A stretch of 64,000 nucleotides of DNA from JACMLD01 sp047602295 (GCA_047602295.1 JASGHP010000001.1:4154001-4218000), one strand, 5' to 3'. Positions 39,601 through 46,670 are shown, counted from the first letter of the stretch. Notes: generated by a model from the letters alone, not told the origin. A program made the numbers and translations.

Positions 39601-40086
39601 AATTTCTTCCAGCGGGTTTTCAATTTGCCCCGGCGCTAATGTTACAGTTGCAGGTGTAGCAACACCTGTTGAACTTTTCTCTTTAATAAAGATGGTTTTG
39701 TTTTCTATTTCATAATCCACGTGCTGATTATGAAATATTGTGTCCAGAAAATCTTTCAGTGGCATGTTCTTTACTGAAAGCGACACAGACTTTGCATCTC
39801 TCAGCAAATCTTTATTGGCAAATACGGTGTAACCGGTCTGCTGTTCTACCGCATTGAATAAAATGGTGAGCGAGGCTTTTTTGCCAGAGAAATTAATGGT
39901 TTGCGATAGCACGTTTGCACGGGCAGTAAACAAACCCAACACAATGAATAAGAAAGAAAGCTTCATAATGAGCAGCGTTTTGGTTATGAACCTTAACAAC
40001 TGTGGCGGCTTTCTTTTCAGCGGGCCATTGGATGGCCATAACTGTACAACCACAGCAGCATGGTTACATAGAGCAGTTTTTTGCAT
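36652..40086 (-). CDS. SusC/RagA-family TonB-linked outer-membrane transporter with an STN signalling domain
   Basis: This 1144-residue outer-membrane barrel imports oligosaccharides with TonB energy. The start at 40086 gives the long N terminus MQKTALCNHA before the signal peptide (about 41-62), as is common in Chitinophagaceae. Next are an STN domain (about 68-135: TILFNAVEQQTGYTVFANKD), a carboxypeptidase-regulatory-like domain (ITGADGVALEGATVAIKGT, about 160-235), the plug with a TonB-box-like EEVVVTALGI, LAGKVAGVTI and GAAAALYGSQAANGVVLITTKKG, and a barrel ending in SIGFSAKFQF. The STN domain can signal substrate to FecR and release the sigma factor, both encoded upstream. Confidence 0.96.
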   Translation of the reverse strand: MQKTALCNHAAVVVQLWPSNGPLKRKPPQLLRFITKTLLIMKLSFLFIVLGLFTARANVLSQTINFSGKKASLTILFNAVEQQTGYTVFANKDLLRDAKSVSLSVKNMPLKDFLDTIFHNQHVDYEIENKTIFIKEKSSTGVATPATVTLAPGQIENPLEEITGIITGADGVALEGATVAIKGTKKSVATKAGGVFSINAAPNQTLVVSYIGYKTVEEPIAGRTTINIVLQKAINAIEEVVVTALGITKKTKALTYNVQEFKADEVTRVKDPNFINSLAGKVAGVTINSASSGVGGAVRVVMRGAKSLFGNNNALYVVDGVQLPSLTPSSQPNDVFSGAGSTGDGISNINPDDIASITVLTGPAAAALYGSQAANGVVLITTKKGTAGKLNVSLSNSTTFYSPFVMPKFQNTYGSDPEDYYSWGSKLATPSTYDPKDFFQTGTNVSNGISLSTGTDKNQTYFSAGSVNARGIIPNNKLSRYNFSVRNTSSFLDDKVNLDLSVMYVKAEEQNMMSQGQYFNPLIPVYLFPRGDDIRKFQVFERYDATRNFKTQFWPYGDQGFQMQNPYWITQRDFFINNKDRFVGSAAGKYNIADWINVTARVKMDRNTTVGEKKYNASTSGLFASAAGAYYRSTATTQQLYSDVLVNINKTFSRIYSLTANVGASLLDAKYHMDSYGGNLLSVPNLFAFSNVNSALATATQDGYHDQTQSVFGSVQLGYRNMVFVDVTGRNDWASALVNTTAKSIFYPSVGASAIVSDLMNLHSPVLSFLKVRGSYSEVGNAPERFITIASYPIIGGFPVTSSYLPATGLQPERTKSYEAGVNMKFLRNKISLDVTAYRSNTYNQLFNPVLAPSTGYSSFYVNAGQVTNKGIEASLSYTGKIVRDLEWTSTATFTLNRNKIVNLLTNYTDHTTGQTVSVDSLSVGGTGSYMMALVKGGSIGDIYVNTLAVDEHGYINVGLQTQGVTAAPNVYIKAGNSNPRYNIGFRNSFTYKNFNLAFLVNARLGGVVVSVTQAIMDRFGVSQASADARDQGGALVNGIRIPAEAYYAVTGGGVAGVGSMYVYSATNVRLGEASLGYTFPAKFFHNRIQGITLSAIGRNLFMFYNKAPFDPETTANTGTYYQGIDYFMQPSLRSIGFSAKFQF

Positions 40087-40093
40087 AACTTTG
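40086..40093 (+). promoter_or_regulatory. TAnnTTTG element for a plus-strand RNA opposite the susC leader
   Basis: TAACTTTG matches the Bacteroidetes -7 consensus and points away from susC. No good -33 element is present. An intrinsic terminator on the same strand ends at 40192. Confidence 0.4.
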
Positions 40094-40097
40094 CAAT

Positions 40098-40192
40098 GGT
40101 TTGGTTCTAAAAATTAAAAGTTTACAGACTCAACGTTTTTGGATCTACTAAACCGCTGCCGCCCGGATGGCCGTCCGTGGCGGTTTTTTTTT
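40098..40192 (+). ncRNA. Candidate antisense sRNA opposite the susC 5' leader
   Basis: Between TAACTTTG (40086-40093, plus strand) and a strong terminator (40159-40192, plus strand) there is a unit of about 95 bases with no ORF. It is transcribed away from susC and would be complementary to the susC mRNA leader if that starts upstream of about 40100. In Bacteroides fragilis, DonS-type sRNAs encoded opposite susC-homologue leaders repress N-glycan PULs; this PUL has a comparable gene content. The identity is inferred from signals and position only. Confidence 0.5.
40159..40192 (+). terminator. Plus-strand intrinsic terminator with no plus-strand gene upstream
   Basis: A 10-bp GC-rich stem with one bulged T (40159-40168 with 40173-40183) and a GGCC loop is followed directly by nine T. 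The minus strand has no T-run after it, so it acts on the plus strand only. Confidence 0.85.
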
Positions 40193-40217
40193 GTTTTAGC
40201 AGAAACCTTCTTTATAA

Positions 40218-40262
40218 TTAACAATTAATAATTAGTAATTAAGAATTAGTAATTATTAATTG
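40218..40262. repeat. AT word repeat (AATTAGTAATTA type) upstream of susC
   Basis: Several degenerate copies of AATTAATAATTAGTAATT lie in the 329-base spacer between fecR and susC. Confidence 0.7.
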
Positions 40263-40401
40263 CTTGTGTTCAACTTCGTTTGTTTTTTATGGTGATGAAA
40301 AATGTTGCCTGTTCTCTATCGGTATTATACTAGTTGCATTAATCGCCACAACAAATTCCCAATCCCTAATTCCCATTCAACCACTCCACCAATCATCCAC
40401 C

Positions 40402-40434
40402 CCAATTACTAATTATTAATTACTAATTACCAAT
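40402..40434. repeat. AT word repeat containing the fecR stop codon
   Basis: Words of the type AATTACTAATTATTAATTAC encode, on the minus strand, the last FecR residues (VISN) and its stop codon (40416-40418), then run on into the spacer. Confidence 0.75.
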
Positions 40435-41615
40435 TTCCTCCCCTCCACTCTATAATGCACTTTAGAATTCTTTAAGCCACGCAATACCGCAGACAGGCTA
40501 AGATCTCTTCCCATCTTTCCTACAAACTCCATCTCAGGTACATCCTTTTCATACACCACATCTATATCGTACCAGCGTTCCAACTGGCGCATTACTTCAT
40601 GCAGTTTTGCATCCTGGAAATTGAATACACCATCTTTCCATGCCACAACTTTATCTGTGTTTACATCGCTTAGCACTTCTATGGCAGCAGCATTTGTTGC
40701 AGCATTATTTATTCTTGCCTGTTGCCCGGGTTTCAGCATTGCTTTGTTATTACCGCCTGTTACTTTTACAGAACCTTCCAATAAAGTAGTATTGATAGAA
40801 GATTCATTTGCATAAGCATTGATGTTGAAATGCGTACCCAATACTTCAACACTGGTTTCTTTATTAATCATTACCCTAAAAGGCATGGCAGCATTTTTTG
40901 CTACTTCAAAATATACTTCACCAGTTATCTCTACTTTTCTTTCATTGCCTGCAAATGCAACGGGATAACGTAATGAGGATGCAGCATTCAACCATACTTT
41001 TGTTCCATCGGGCAATACCATTTGAAACTGCCTTCCTTTTGGTGTGGTCATAGTGTTATAAGAAATACCGGTAGCTGCTGCACTACCGGTATTATAAACC
41101 AACTTTCCATTTATGAGAACAGCGTTTGATCCATTTTGTGAAGCCACCAATCCATTGCCCATGCTATCCAATACCACAGATTTTCCATTGTCCAATGTAA
41201 GTATGGCGCCCATTCTTCCCGGGTCTATGTCTTTCTTTTGTACAGTATTTTTTACAATCTCCTGTTTAGGCAATTGCTTTGTTGGCAACAACAGGTAAGC
41301 TGCACCACCAATCAATAAGATAATAACAGCGGCTGCTGCATAACGCCACCAGCGCATTGCCACTACCGGTTTTTGATCGGCTTCTTTAGGTTGCTGCGCC
41401 AATATGTTTGGCAATCTTTGTTGCAGCCTTGCAATAATATCCGGCGTTACCGCTTCTGCAGGTATATCTTTTTGCAGGTGTTGCATTATTAATGCTGCCG
41501 TAGCAGGGTCTGGGTTTTCACTGCCCAGCCAGTCAACCAGTGCGTCTGCATCCTGCGGAGAAAGTTCTCCTTCCAGCAAACGGTTAAACAGTGCATTGTC
41601 AATTTGTTCCGGCAC
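40416..41615 (-). CDS. FecR-family anti-sigma factor
   Basis: FecR proteins hold an ECF sigma factor in the cytoplasm and sense the occupied SusC/TonB receptor in the periplasm. The 399-residue protein has a cytoplasmic N-terminal domain (1-85: NRLLEGELSPQDADALVDWL), one membrane helix (about 88-111: WWRYAAAAVIILLIGGAAYLLL), a FecR domain (about 185-290: TPKGRQFQMVLPDGTKVWLNAASSLRYP) and a C-terminal DUF4974 domain (GVFNFQDAKLHEVMRQLERWYDIDVVYE) that binds the receptor's STN domain. The stop codon is within an AT word repeat. It lies 71 bases after the sigma gene and 329 bases before susC. Confidence 0.95.
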   Translation of the reverse strand: MPEQIDNALFNRLLEGELSPQDADALVDWLGSENPDPATAALIMQHLQKDIPAEAVTPDIIARLQQRLPNILAQQPKEADQKPVVAMRWWRYAAAAVIILLIGGAAYLLLPTKQLPKQEIVKNTVQKKDIDPGRMGAILTLDNGKSVVLDSMGNGLVASQNGSNAVLINGKLVYNTGSAAATGISYNTMTTPKGRQFQMVLPDGTKVWLNAASSLRYPVAFAGNERKVEITGEVYFEVAKNAAMPFRVMINKETSVEVLGTHFNINAYANESSINTTLLEGSVKVTGGNNKAMLKPGQQARINNAATNAAAIEVLSDVNTDKVVAWKDGVFNFQDAKLHEVMRQLERWYDIDVVYEKDVPEMEFVGKMGRDLSLSAVLRGLKNSKVHYRVEGRKLVISN

Positions 41616-41686
41616 AATTGTTCGTGTTGATTCAGATAAGCAACGGACGGAAACAAAAAATGGGGGGATGGAAAATGAAATATTTA

Positions 41687-42277
41687 TTATTTTTTTTGAA
41701 AGCAGGCAATCAGCAATAATATCAGCGCATCTGTATGGCCCAGTATAAACTTGCGAATGGATTTATTGGCGGCAACCAGATATTCTTTTACGGTGAAGGC
41801 AGAGATGCCCAAAAGTTCGGCAGCTTTTTTATAGGTATGACCATCCAGTTTTACCAGCTCGTATACTTTCTTTTGTTGTGCGGGAAGTTGCTCTATTGCC
41901 TTTTGCAATATAGCAGATGATTGCTGGTGCTGCAGTTCATATTCATCGGGTATAAAATGTTCGCCTGCCTGCAAACGAAATTTTTCCTGCAATGCACGAT
42001 CTCTTTTTAAGGATCGAAAAAAATCAAACGCCAGGTGCTGCGCCATGCGATAGACATAACCGCCAAAATTTTCTTTAATACCCAGGGAATCTTTTTTGTG
42101 CCAAACGCGTGTGAAGAGTTCCTGTACTATTTCTTCTGCTACTTCAGCATCTTTTACAATGCCCAGTAAATTGATGTATAGTTTCGGGCTGTAGTAGCTA
42201 TACAGTGCAGTAAATGCTGCTTCGCTACCAGCCTGCATCTCCCCTACCAGCATTTCCTCGTTGTGTAATCTTTCCAT
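41687..42277 (-). CDS. ECF sigma factor of the PUL
   Basis: With the start at ATG 42277 the protein (MERLHNEEML) has 196 residues. Region 2 is AFTALYSYYSPKLYINLLGIVKDAEVAEEIVQELFTRVW and region 4 is IEQLPAQQKKVYELVKLDGHTYKKAAELLGISAFTVKEYLVAANKSIRKF. The pairing with FecR and an STN-bearing SusC makes it the PUL activator of the Bacteroidota SigK-like type. The in-frame upstream start (42331) would add a hydrophobic stretch unusual for these proteins. A 7-bp inverted repeat lies upstream at 42359-42375. Confidence 0.93.
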   Translation of the reverse strand: MERLHNEEMLVGEMQAGSEAAFTALYSYYSPKLYINLLGIVKDAEVAEEIVQELFTRVWHKKDSLGIKENFGGYVYRMAQHLAFDFFRSLKRDRALQEKFRLQAGEHFIPDEYELQHQQSSAILQKAIEQLPAQQKKVYELVKLDGHTYKKAAELLGISAFTVKEYLVAANKSIRKFILGHTDALILLLIACFQKK

Positions 42278-42390
42278 GTGTTGACAAGCAGCTACTATCA
42301 GTAATGAGGGGCTAATGTAGAAATAAAACAATTAAAAAATAATTAAATGACTGTTTTCGGAAAATATAATTTTCCAATTGATCATTATCA

Positions 42391-42506
42391 ACCATGATTT
42401 ATAGGATTAAAGGATTTGCATGATTGCTTCCCTTTACATTTCTCTAACTATCCGGTGATACGACTTATTTTATGAAACAAAATCATGCGGCTTGTCATCC
42501 CGACGA
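42391..42506 (+). repeat. Direct repeat copy 1 (GGATT element) upstream of the tlpA-like gene
   Basis: This block of about 115 bases begins ACCATGATTTATAGGATTAA, contains GGATTTGCATGATTGCT and CTATCCGGTGAT, and ends in TCATCCCG. It is a clear imperfect direct repeat of 43730-43845, on the other side of the thioredoxin gene. Confidence 0.8.
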
Positions 42507-42547
42507 AGGAGGGATCTGTGCGATTTTGTATGGCATTCGAAGTCGCG

Positions 42548-42637
42548 GAACTATGAACCTCGAACTATGAGCTTCGAACTACGAACCACGAACTAAGAAC
42601 TCCGAACTATGAACTCCGAACTGAAAACTAAAAACTA
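42548..42637. repeat. GAACTATGAAC word repeats
   Basis: About eight degenerate copies of an eleven-base word (variants of CGAACTATGAA) fill the stretch just before the tlpA-like start codon. A similar set occurs at 44575-44640. Confidence 0.8.
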
Positions 42638-42649
42638 TAAATTTATATA

Positions 42650-43735
42650 ATGAAACAAACGATTGGCTTCCTGCTTATATGCCTGCTCTCGCTTTCTACT
42701 ATTGCTCAAACCACAAAAGGAAAACCTTTTCTATTAAAAGGGAAAATTGAAAACTCGCAATACCCTGTTATCTACCTGATATATGAAATTGATGGAAACA
42801 GGCGGATGGATAGTTGCGTACTAAAAAATGGAGAGTTTTTATTTAAGGGAACCATTAGTGAGCCAATATGGGCCATTCTTAGAAATTCAGGGAGAATGGC
42901 GGATGATGAAAATCCCAACACCTTCAGTATATTCTTAGAACCCACTACAATGACTGCTAATGCGACATACAATCATTTTAGCGAGATGAAAACAACGGGC
43001 TCAAAAACGCAGCTTGAATATGAAATGTTTACAAAACAGCATAGTGTGTTAGACAGGAAAGACGAAGCTTTTTCTGAAAAATTCACCAACATAGAAAAGC
43101 AATTCATCCTCCATCACCCCAACTCTTATATAAGCGGTTTCGAATTATGGATGGATAAAACCAGGTGGCCGCTGGATACTGTAAAGAAATTTCATGCAAG
43201 GCTTACACCCACCATCAGGAATAGTTTCTACGGAAAAGAGATAAAAAAAACAGTAGATGAAATTGAAGCCAATGGCGAAGGGCGTACTGCAAAAGCTTTC
43301 TCTGCCATAGACATGAATGGCAATCCATTAAGCCTTGCAGATTTTAAAGGCAGGTATGTGTTACTCGATTTCTGGGGTAGCTGGTGTGGCCCTTGTCGCG
43401 AGAGCATGCCGCACCTGATTGGCTTATATAATAAATATCATGAAGCCGGGTTCGACGTTGTGGCAGTTGCCGAAGAATATGATGATACCGAAAATCCGTG
43501 GAGAGATGCCATTAAAAAAGACAGCACCGGTATCTGGCACAATGTATTGAGCGATCAAAAAAACAAAAACAACAGCCACGCAAATGCATCAAAGCCTATA
43601 GCAAAACTTTTTGCCGTTAACCGCTTCCCCACAAAAATCTTAATTGATAAAAACGGCATCATCGTGGGCCGCTATTTAGGTACAGACGAAGAACCATTAT
43701 TGGATAAAAAATTGAATGAGTTATTTAAACCATGA
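42650..43735 (+). CDS. TlpA-like thioredoxin with a DUF4369-type N-terminal domain
   Basis: The protein has 361 residues. A signal peptide ending TIAQ (about 20) sends it to the periplasm. An N-terminal beta-rich domain (about 25-110; FLLKGKIENSQYPVIYLIYE) is of the DUF4369 type often fused to TlpA proteins in Bacteroidota. The C-terminal domain (from about 220) is a thioredoxin fold with the redox motif WCGPC in FWGSWCGPCRESMPHL and the cis-Pro region NRFPTKILIDKNG. It probably reduces disulfides of envelope proteins or cytochrome precursors. The last codons and stop lie inside a GGATT repeat, and the gene is bracketed by direct repeats of about 115 bases. Confidence 0.88.
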   Translation: MKQTIGFLLICLLSLSTIAQTTKGKPFLLKGKIENSQYPVIYLIYEIDGNRRMDSCVLKNGEFLFKGTISEPIWAILRNSGRMADDENPNTFSIFLEPTTMTANATYNHFSEMKTTGSKTQLEYEMFTKQHSVLDRKDEAFSEKFTNIEKQFILHHPNSYISGFELWMDKTRWPLDTVKKFHARLTPTIRNSFYGKEIKKTVDEIEANGEGRTAKAFSAIDMNGNPLSLADFKGRYVLLDFWGSWCGPCRESMPHLIGLYNKYHEAGFDVVAVAEEYDDTENPWRDAIKKDSTGIWHNVLSDQKNKNNSHANASKPIAKLFAVNRFPTKILIDKNGIIVGRYLGTDEEPLLDKKLNELFKP

Positions 43736-43845
43736 TTTTTAGGATTAGGAGGATTTGCATGATTGCTGCCTTCTATAATTCTTTACTATCCGGTGATGCG
43801 ATTTATTCTCTGAAAACAGATCATCCGGTTTTTCATCCCGAATAA
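43730..43845 (+). repeat. Direct repeat copy 2 (GGATT element), starting in the tlpA-like stop codon
   Basis: This copy begins ACCATGATTTTTAGGATTAG, where TGA is the stop codon, and matches 42391-42506 along most of its length (GGATTTGCATGATTGCT, CTATCCGGTGAT, TCATCCCG). Confidence 0.8.
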
Positions 43846-43905
43846 CCCAATCATTGTCATCCCGAATAACCTAATCATTGTCACCCCGACCTTAGGAGGG
43901 GTCTG
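43833..43905 (+). repeat. Tandem CATCCCGAATAACC repeats
   Basis: Roughly 26-base units (TCATCCCGAATAACC plus CAATCATTG) occur two and a half times, followed by TCACCCCGACC and GGAGGGGTCTGAGCGATTT. Related words are at 42493-42530. Confidence 0.7.
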
Positions 43906-43980
43906 AGCGATTTAGAATAAAACAACTTGCAGATTGTTTAACTGCCCTTGTGTTCGATTACAGATGCCTCCTACCGTGGG

Positions 43981-44047
43981 CATCACAAATCGAATGGAGA
44001 GCAGTTGTCTGAACCAGGATTTGTAGGATTAAGGGATTAGCATGACT
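43981..44047 (+). repeat. GGATT element copy 3
   Basis: ACAAATCGAATGGAGAGCAG followed by TTGTCTGAACCAGGATTTG and GGATTA words is nearly identical to 44370-44436. The two copies bracket the small membrane-protein gene. Confidence 0.8.
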
Positions 44048-44078
44048 TTTACTTAGAAATAAGGATTTAGGATTTAGC

Positions 44079-44297
44079 TTACTTAAAATATTGATAGACT
44101 ATGGTAATTAAAGTCGTTATTAATAAAAAGAAAGGGAAAAATTGCAGTGTAAGAATTCCAGTATAAACGCCATATTCTAAACCGTATTCTTTATTAAAAA
44201 GAGAGCCGAAAAACCAGAGTCCAGAAAAAAGCAATTGTAGTATTAGGGAATACAACAGCACCCTGACTATAAACCTTCTATTTATTTTTACCTTCAT
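44079..44297 (-). CDS. Small membrane protein, two TM helices
   Basis: From ATG 44297 the protein has 72 residues: a basic N terminus (MKVKINRRFIVRVLL), a first helix (LLYSLILQLLFSGLWFFGSLF) and a second helix (TLQFFPFFLLITTLITIVYQY). The frame is open upstream to 44465, but that part is read through the GGATT repeat and so is probably not coding; ATG 44372 (MQEEGIYLL) is a possible intermediate start. Function unknown. Its stop codon is followed by further GGATTTAGG words. Real coding status is likely but not certain. Confidence 0.55.
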   Translation of the reverse strand: MKVKINRRFIVRVLLYSLILQLLFSGLWFFGSLFNKEYGLEYGVYTGILTLQFFPFFLLITTLITIVYQYFK

Positions 44298-44369
44298 TAA
44301 TTTACGATTCCTATTGACCTCCTCGAATTTAGGAATTAATCTTTTTAGTAAATATATGCCTTCCTCCTG

Positions 44370-44436
44370 CATGACAAATCGAATGGTGAGCAGTTGTCTG
44401 AACCAGGATTTGTAGGATTGAGGGATTAACATGATT
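44370..44436 (+). repeat. GGATT element copy 4
   Basis: This is a near-identical copy of 43981-44047, differing at a few positions, on the other side of the small membrane-protein gene. Confidence 0.8.
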
Positions 44437-44479
44437 GTTTTATTCATCACGAATTGCAGTTGCATCCACTCTCCACTTC

Positions 44480-44847
44480 GAATGTCATCCCCTTCGGGAT
44501 TTTGCTAATCCCATCTATTGCATTGCTATATTAATGTCATCCCTTCGGGATTAGAAATACCAGTTCACAGTTGAATACAAGTTCGTAGTTAAATACCAGT
44601 TCGAAGTTGCAGAACTAAGAACTATGAACTAAGAACTATAAAGCCTGAAGGGCTGACATTAATATAGAAACACATCATTAAAGCGAAACCAACCCCCAAG
44701 GGGTGATATTAAAACCTGGCTATAACCTCCTGCTCTGCCAACAATGACATGAAGAGCATCACGATGCATTCTTGCTCCATAGGAGCAATTGGTGGGTAGT
44801 GAAATAGGCAGCATTAAAATATTCGGGTAGGAATTTGCGCATATCAT
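44480..44847. repeat. Mixed intergenic repeats (TCATCCCTTCGGGATT, GAACTA words, GAGCA hairpin element)
   Basis: ATGTCATCCC(C)TTCGGGATT occurs twice (about 44482 and 44533), each a small palindrome. GAACTA/AGTTCG words run at 44567-44640. CCCAAGGGGTGATATT and the stretch around 44730-44800 (ATGACATGAAGAGCATCACG, TCCATAGGAGCA) contain further short complementary words. A 62-codon ORF here is judged to be repeat-derived. Confidence 0.6.
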
Positions 44848-44854
44848 CCTTAAT

Positions 44855-44886
44855 AAAAAAGACCGCCGGTGAGGGCGGTCTTTTTT
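44855..44886. terminator. Strong bidirectional intrinsic terminator at the end of the repeat island
   Basis: Perfect 13-base arms (44855-44867 and 44874-44886) with a 6-base loop and T6. No gene ends close to it on either strand. Confidence 0.9.
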
Positions 44887-44950
44887 GTTTGAATTATTTG
44901 ACAGAGTGCTATATATTTATAACGTAAGTATATTATTTATCAAAAACTCA

Positions 44951-45361
44951 ATGACAAAAAACGCGAACAAATTCTTTGGCATTGCCCTACTACTGACTTT
45001 TCTTGTTAGCAATGTATTGACTATGCTTGCCCTTCAAGTAATGCAAAGAGGCGATGGCACTGGTTTAGAAGCTAAGCAAGGAGACTTTATTGAATTGCTT
45101 ATGTTGGTTCTTTGGACATTGCTGTTAACTATTAGCAGTTTGACAATTGTCTTAAATCTAATTAAATCTTTTCGTGACAATTTCATTTTAAACTTTCTCT
45201 CATTTTACCTTGGCCCAACTCTTGTCACGCTTATAACTTACTTTTCAAGTCAGAATAAGAATGGATGGTTGTCGATATTTGTAAGTTCAATAATTTTCTT
45301 ATTAGTCTTGACATTCTTTTTTGTGAAATTCTTGCGGCAAAAGGCTTCGTTTTTAAATTAA
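44951..45361 (+). CDS. Small integral membrane protein, four TM helices
   Basis: From ATG 44951 (MTKNANKFFGIALLL) the protein has 136 residues with four predicted membrane helices (about 9-30, 47-70, 80-98 and 108-128) and a short basic C terminus (KFLRQKASFLN). I recognise no family motif. The in-frame start at 44885 overlaps the T-run of the terminator and is rejected. It may be unlinked in function to the secreted genes that follow. Confidence 0.6.
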   Translation: MTKNANKFFGIALLLTFLVSNVLTMLALQVMQRGDGTGLEAKQGDFIELLMLVLWTLLLTISSLTIVLNLIKSFRDNFILNFLSFYLGPTLVTLITYFSSQNKNGWLSIFVSSIIFLLVLTFFFVKFLRQKASFLN

Positions 45362-45539
45362 TTTATTGAAGAGTTTGTTATCTTGGCCTTGGCTGGCACT
45401 CTTGGTTAAACAAACTAACTAAACAGAAAACAGGTCTTGAAGAAATAAACTTTTCATAAATACACTAACTCATTGTCAAAGCAGCATTGAAATTAAAACA
45501 ATTAACCCCAATTCTGCAGATAACCTTAAACCTTAGCAA

Positions 45540-46091
45540 ATGAAAAAACAGATTTTGTTGCCCCTAATCTTATGCTTACTCTCTTCCGCACTTTATTCTC
45601 AACTTATGGTGTCTAAATTAATTGGAAGCGGCTCTTCAAAATTTGGCCTTGGTTACGGGATATTTACTTACCTGGATATTCCAAGAGCCAGTAGTGAGAA
45701 TCAAAGTTTTAGAATTGAACTTATGGAGCTTGCCATCTATCCAACAAAAGGAGAAAACTTTTTTACTTCAACCGCAGAAGGCAGAGGTTATATCTCTATA
45801 AAGCTGGGGTATAAATATGTGTTTAGTGAAACCCAGGCAGGCTTTTACGTTATACCATCTGCGGGGTATTGCCGAACAGTGTTCACTTACCCCGGACAAA
45901 CAACACTTAAAGGCGACGGTATTGCCGGTGCATTGGAAGGCGGCTATGCACTGGAAGTTGGACAAAATGGACACACCCTCAATTTTGGGTTGAAATACGA
46001 ATATGATCGCGGAGGCTCTTCACTGATATTGCAATCCATCGGATTCAGATTTTCCTATGCGTTTGGATTATTCCAGAGACACGATAATTAA
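45540..46091 (+). CDS. Small outer-membrane beta-barrel-like protein
   Basis: The protein has 183 residues. A signal peptide ends near ALYSQ (about 21). The rest alternates polar and aromatic/hydrophobic residues with Gly-rich turns (SKFGLGYGIFTYLDI, GYISIKLGYKYVFSE, LNFGLKYEYDRGG) and ends FSYAFGLFQR, as in eight-stranded outer-membrane barrels. No exact family is recognised. It is the first of three closely spaced plus-strand genes for secreted proteins (gaps of 14 and 34 bases). Confidence 0.65.
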   Translation: MKKQILLPLILCLLSSALYSQLMVSKLIGSGSSKFGLGYGIFTYLDIPRASSENQSFRIELMELAIYPTKGENFFTSTAEGRGYISIKLGYKYVFSETQAGFYVIPSAGYCRTVFTYPGQTTLKGDGIAGALEGGYALEVGQNGHTLNFGLKYEYDRGGSSLILQSIGFRFSYAFGLFQRHDN

Positions 46092-46105
46092 ATTGCAAAA
46101 GCAAC

Positions 46106-46636
46106 ATGAACCGTTATCTGTTTATAATTATCCCGGCTTTATTAATCTTTAATACTCTTACTGGGCAGACGACAATAGTTAAATGCATTGAAAACGATCA
46201 AAAAAATCCAGACAGTGGAGACCCAATCGTTGTGAAAACGTGCTTATATAAAAACTTCAAGTTCAAAACGACCTCGTTTCCGGATTTTGCAGGAAGATAT
46301 TTTAACACCAAACATGAAGTTTATGTACTGGTCAATAAAAAATATATCAAAACTACAAACTCAAATGTTTTCAATAAAAGCCAGGGAGAACTTGTATCAA
46401 TTATAAATAAACGAATCCAAAAAGATTTTAAAGATTTTTCTACAGACTCTACAACAAAAAAATGTTTTACCGGTCTTCATTCAATTCCAATATATAAAAT
46501 GAATGACTTTAGAATATCTTTTAACAATGATGAAATCTGGTTTGAGGTCAATTGGGATGTGCCGATGGCCTGCAGAGACGTAGACGGAACAATTATTTCA
46601 TTTAAGCTTTCGCAAATCAGGGAATACCTGAAGTAA
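46106..46636 (+). CDS. Secreted protein of unknown function
   Basis: This 176-residue protein has a signal peptide ending NTLTGQ (about 20). The mature part is basic and contains four Cys (IVKCIEND, VKTCLYKN, KKCFTGLH, MACRDVDG) that could form two disulfides. It shares no clear motif with known enzymes. It lies 14 bases after the barrel-like gene and is probably cotranscribed with it. Confidence 0.65.
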   Translation: MNRYLFIIIPALLIFNTLTGQTTIVKCIENDQKNPDSGDPIVVKTCLYKNFKFKTTSFPDFAGRYFNTKHEVYVLVNKKYIKTTNSNVFNKSQGELVSIINKRIQKDFKDFSTDSTTKKCFTGLHSIPIYKMNDFRISFNNDEIWFEVNWDVPMACRDVDGTIISFKLSQIREYLK

Positions 46637-46670
46637 CATTGCCCTAAGATTAAAATATTAATTTCGAACA

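Noticed and set aside
42548..42637. Word repeats as a CRISPR array
   Set aside because: The units are 7-13 bases, imperfect, and have no unique spacers of constant length; no cas gene is near.
42391..44436. Repeat-bracketed genes as an insertion sequence or composite transposon
   Set aside because: No transposase, terminal inverted repeats or target duplications are visible.
44659..44847. A 62-codon minus-strand ORF in the repeat island
   Set aside because: It is made of intergenic repeat words and palindromes; I treat it as repeat DNA, not a gene.
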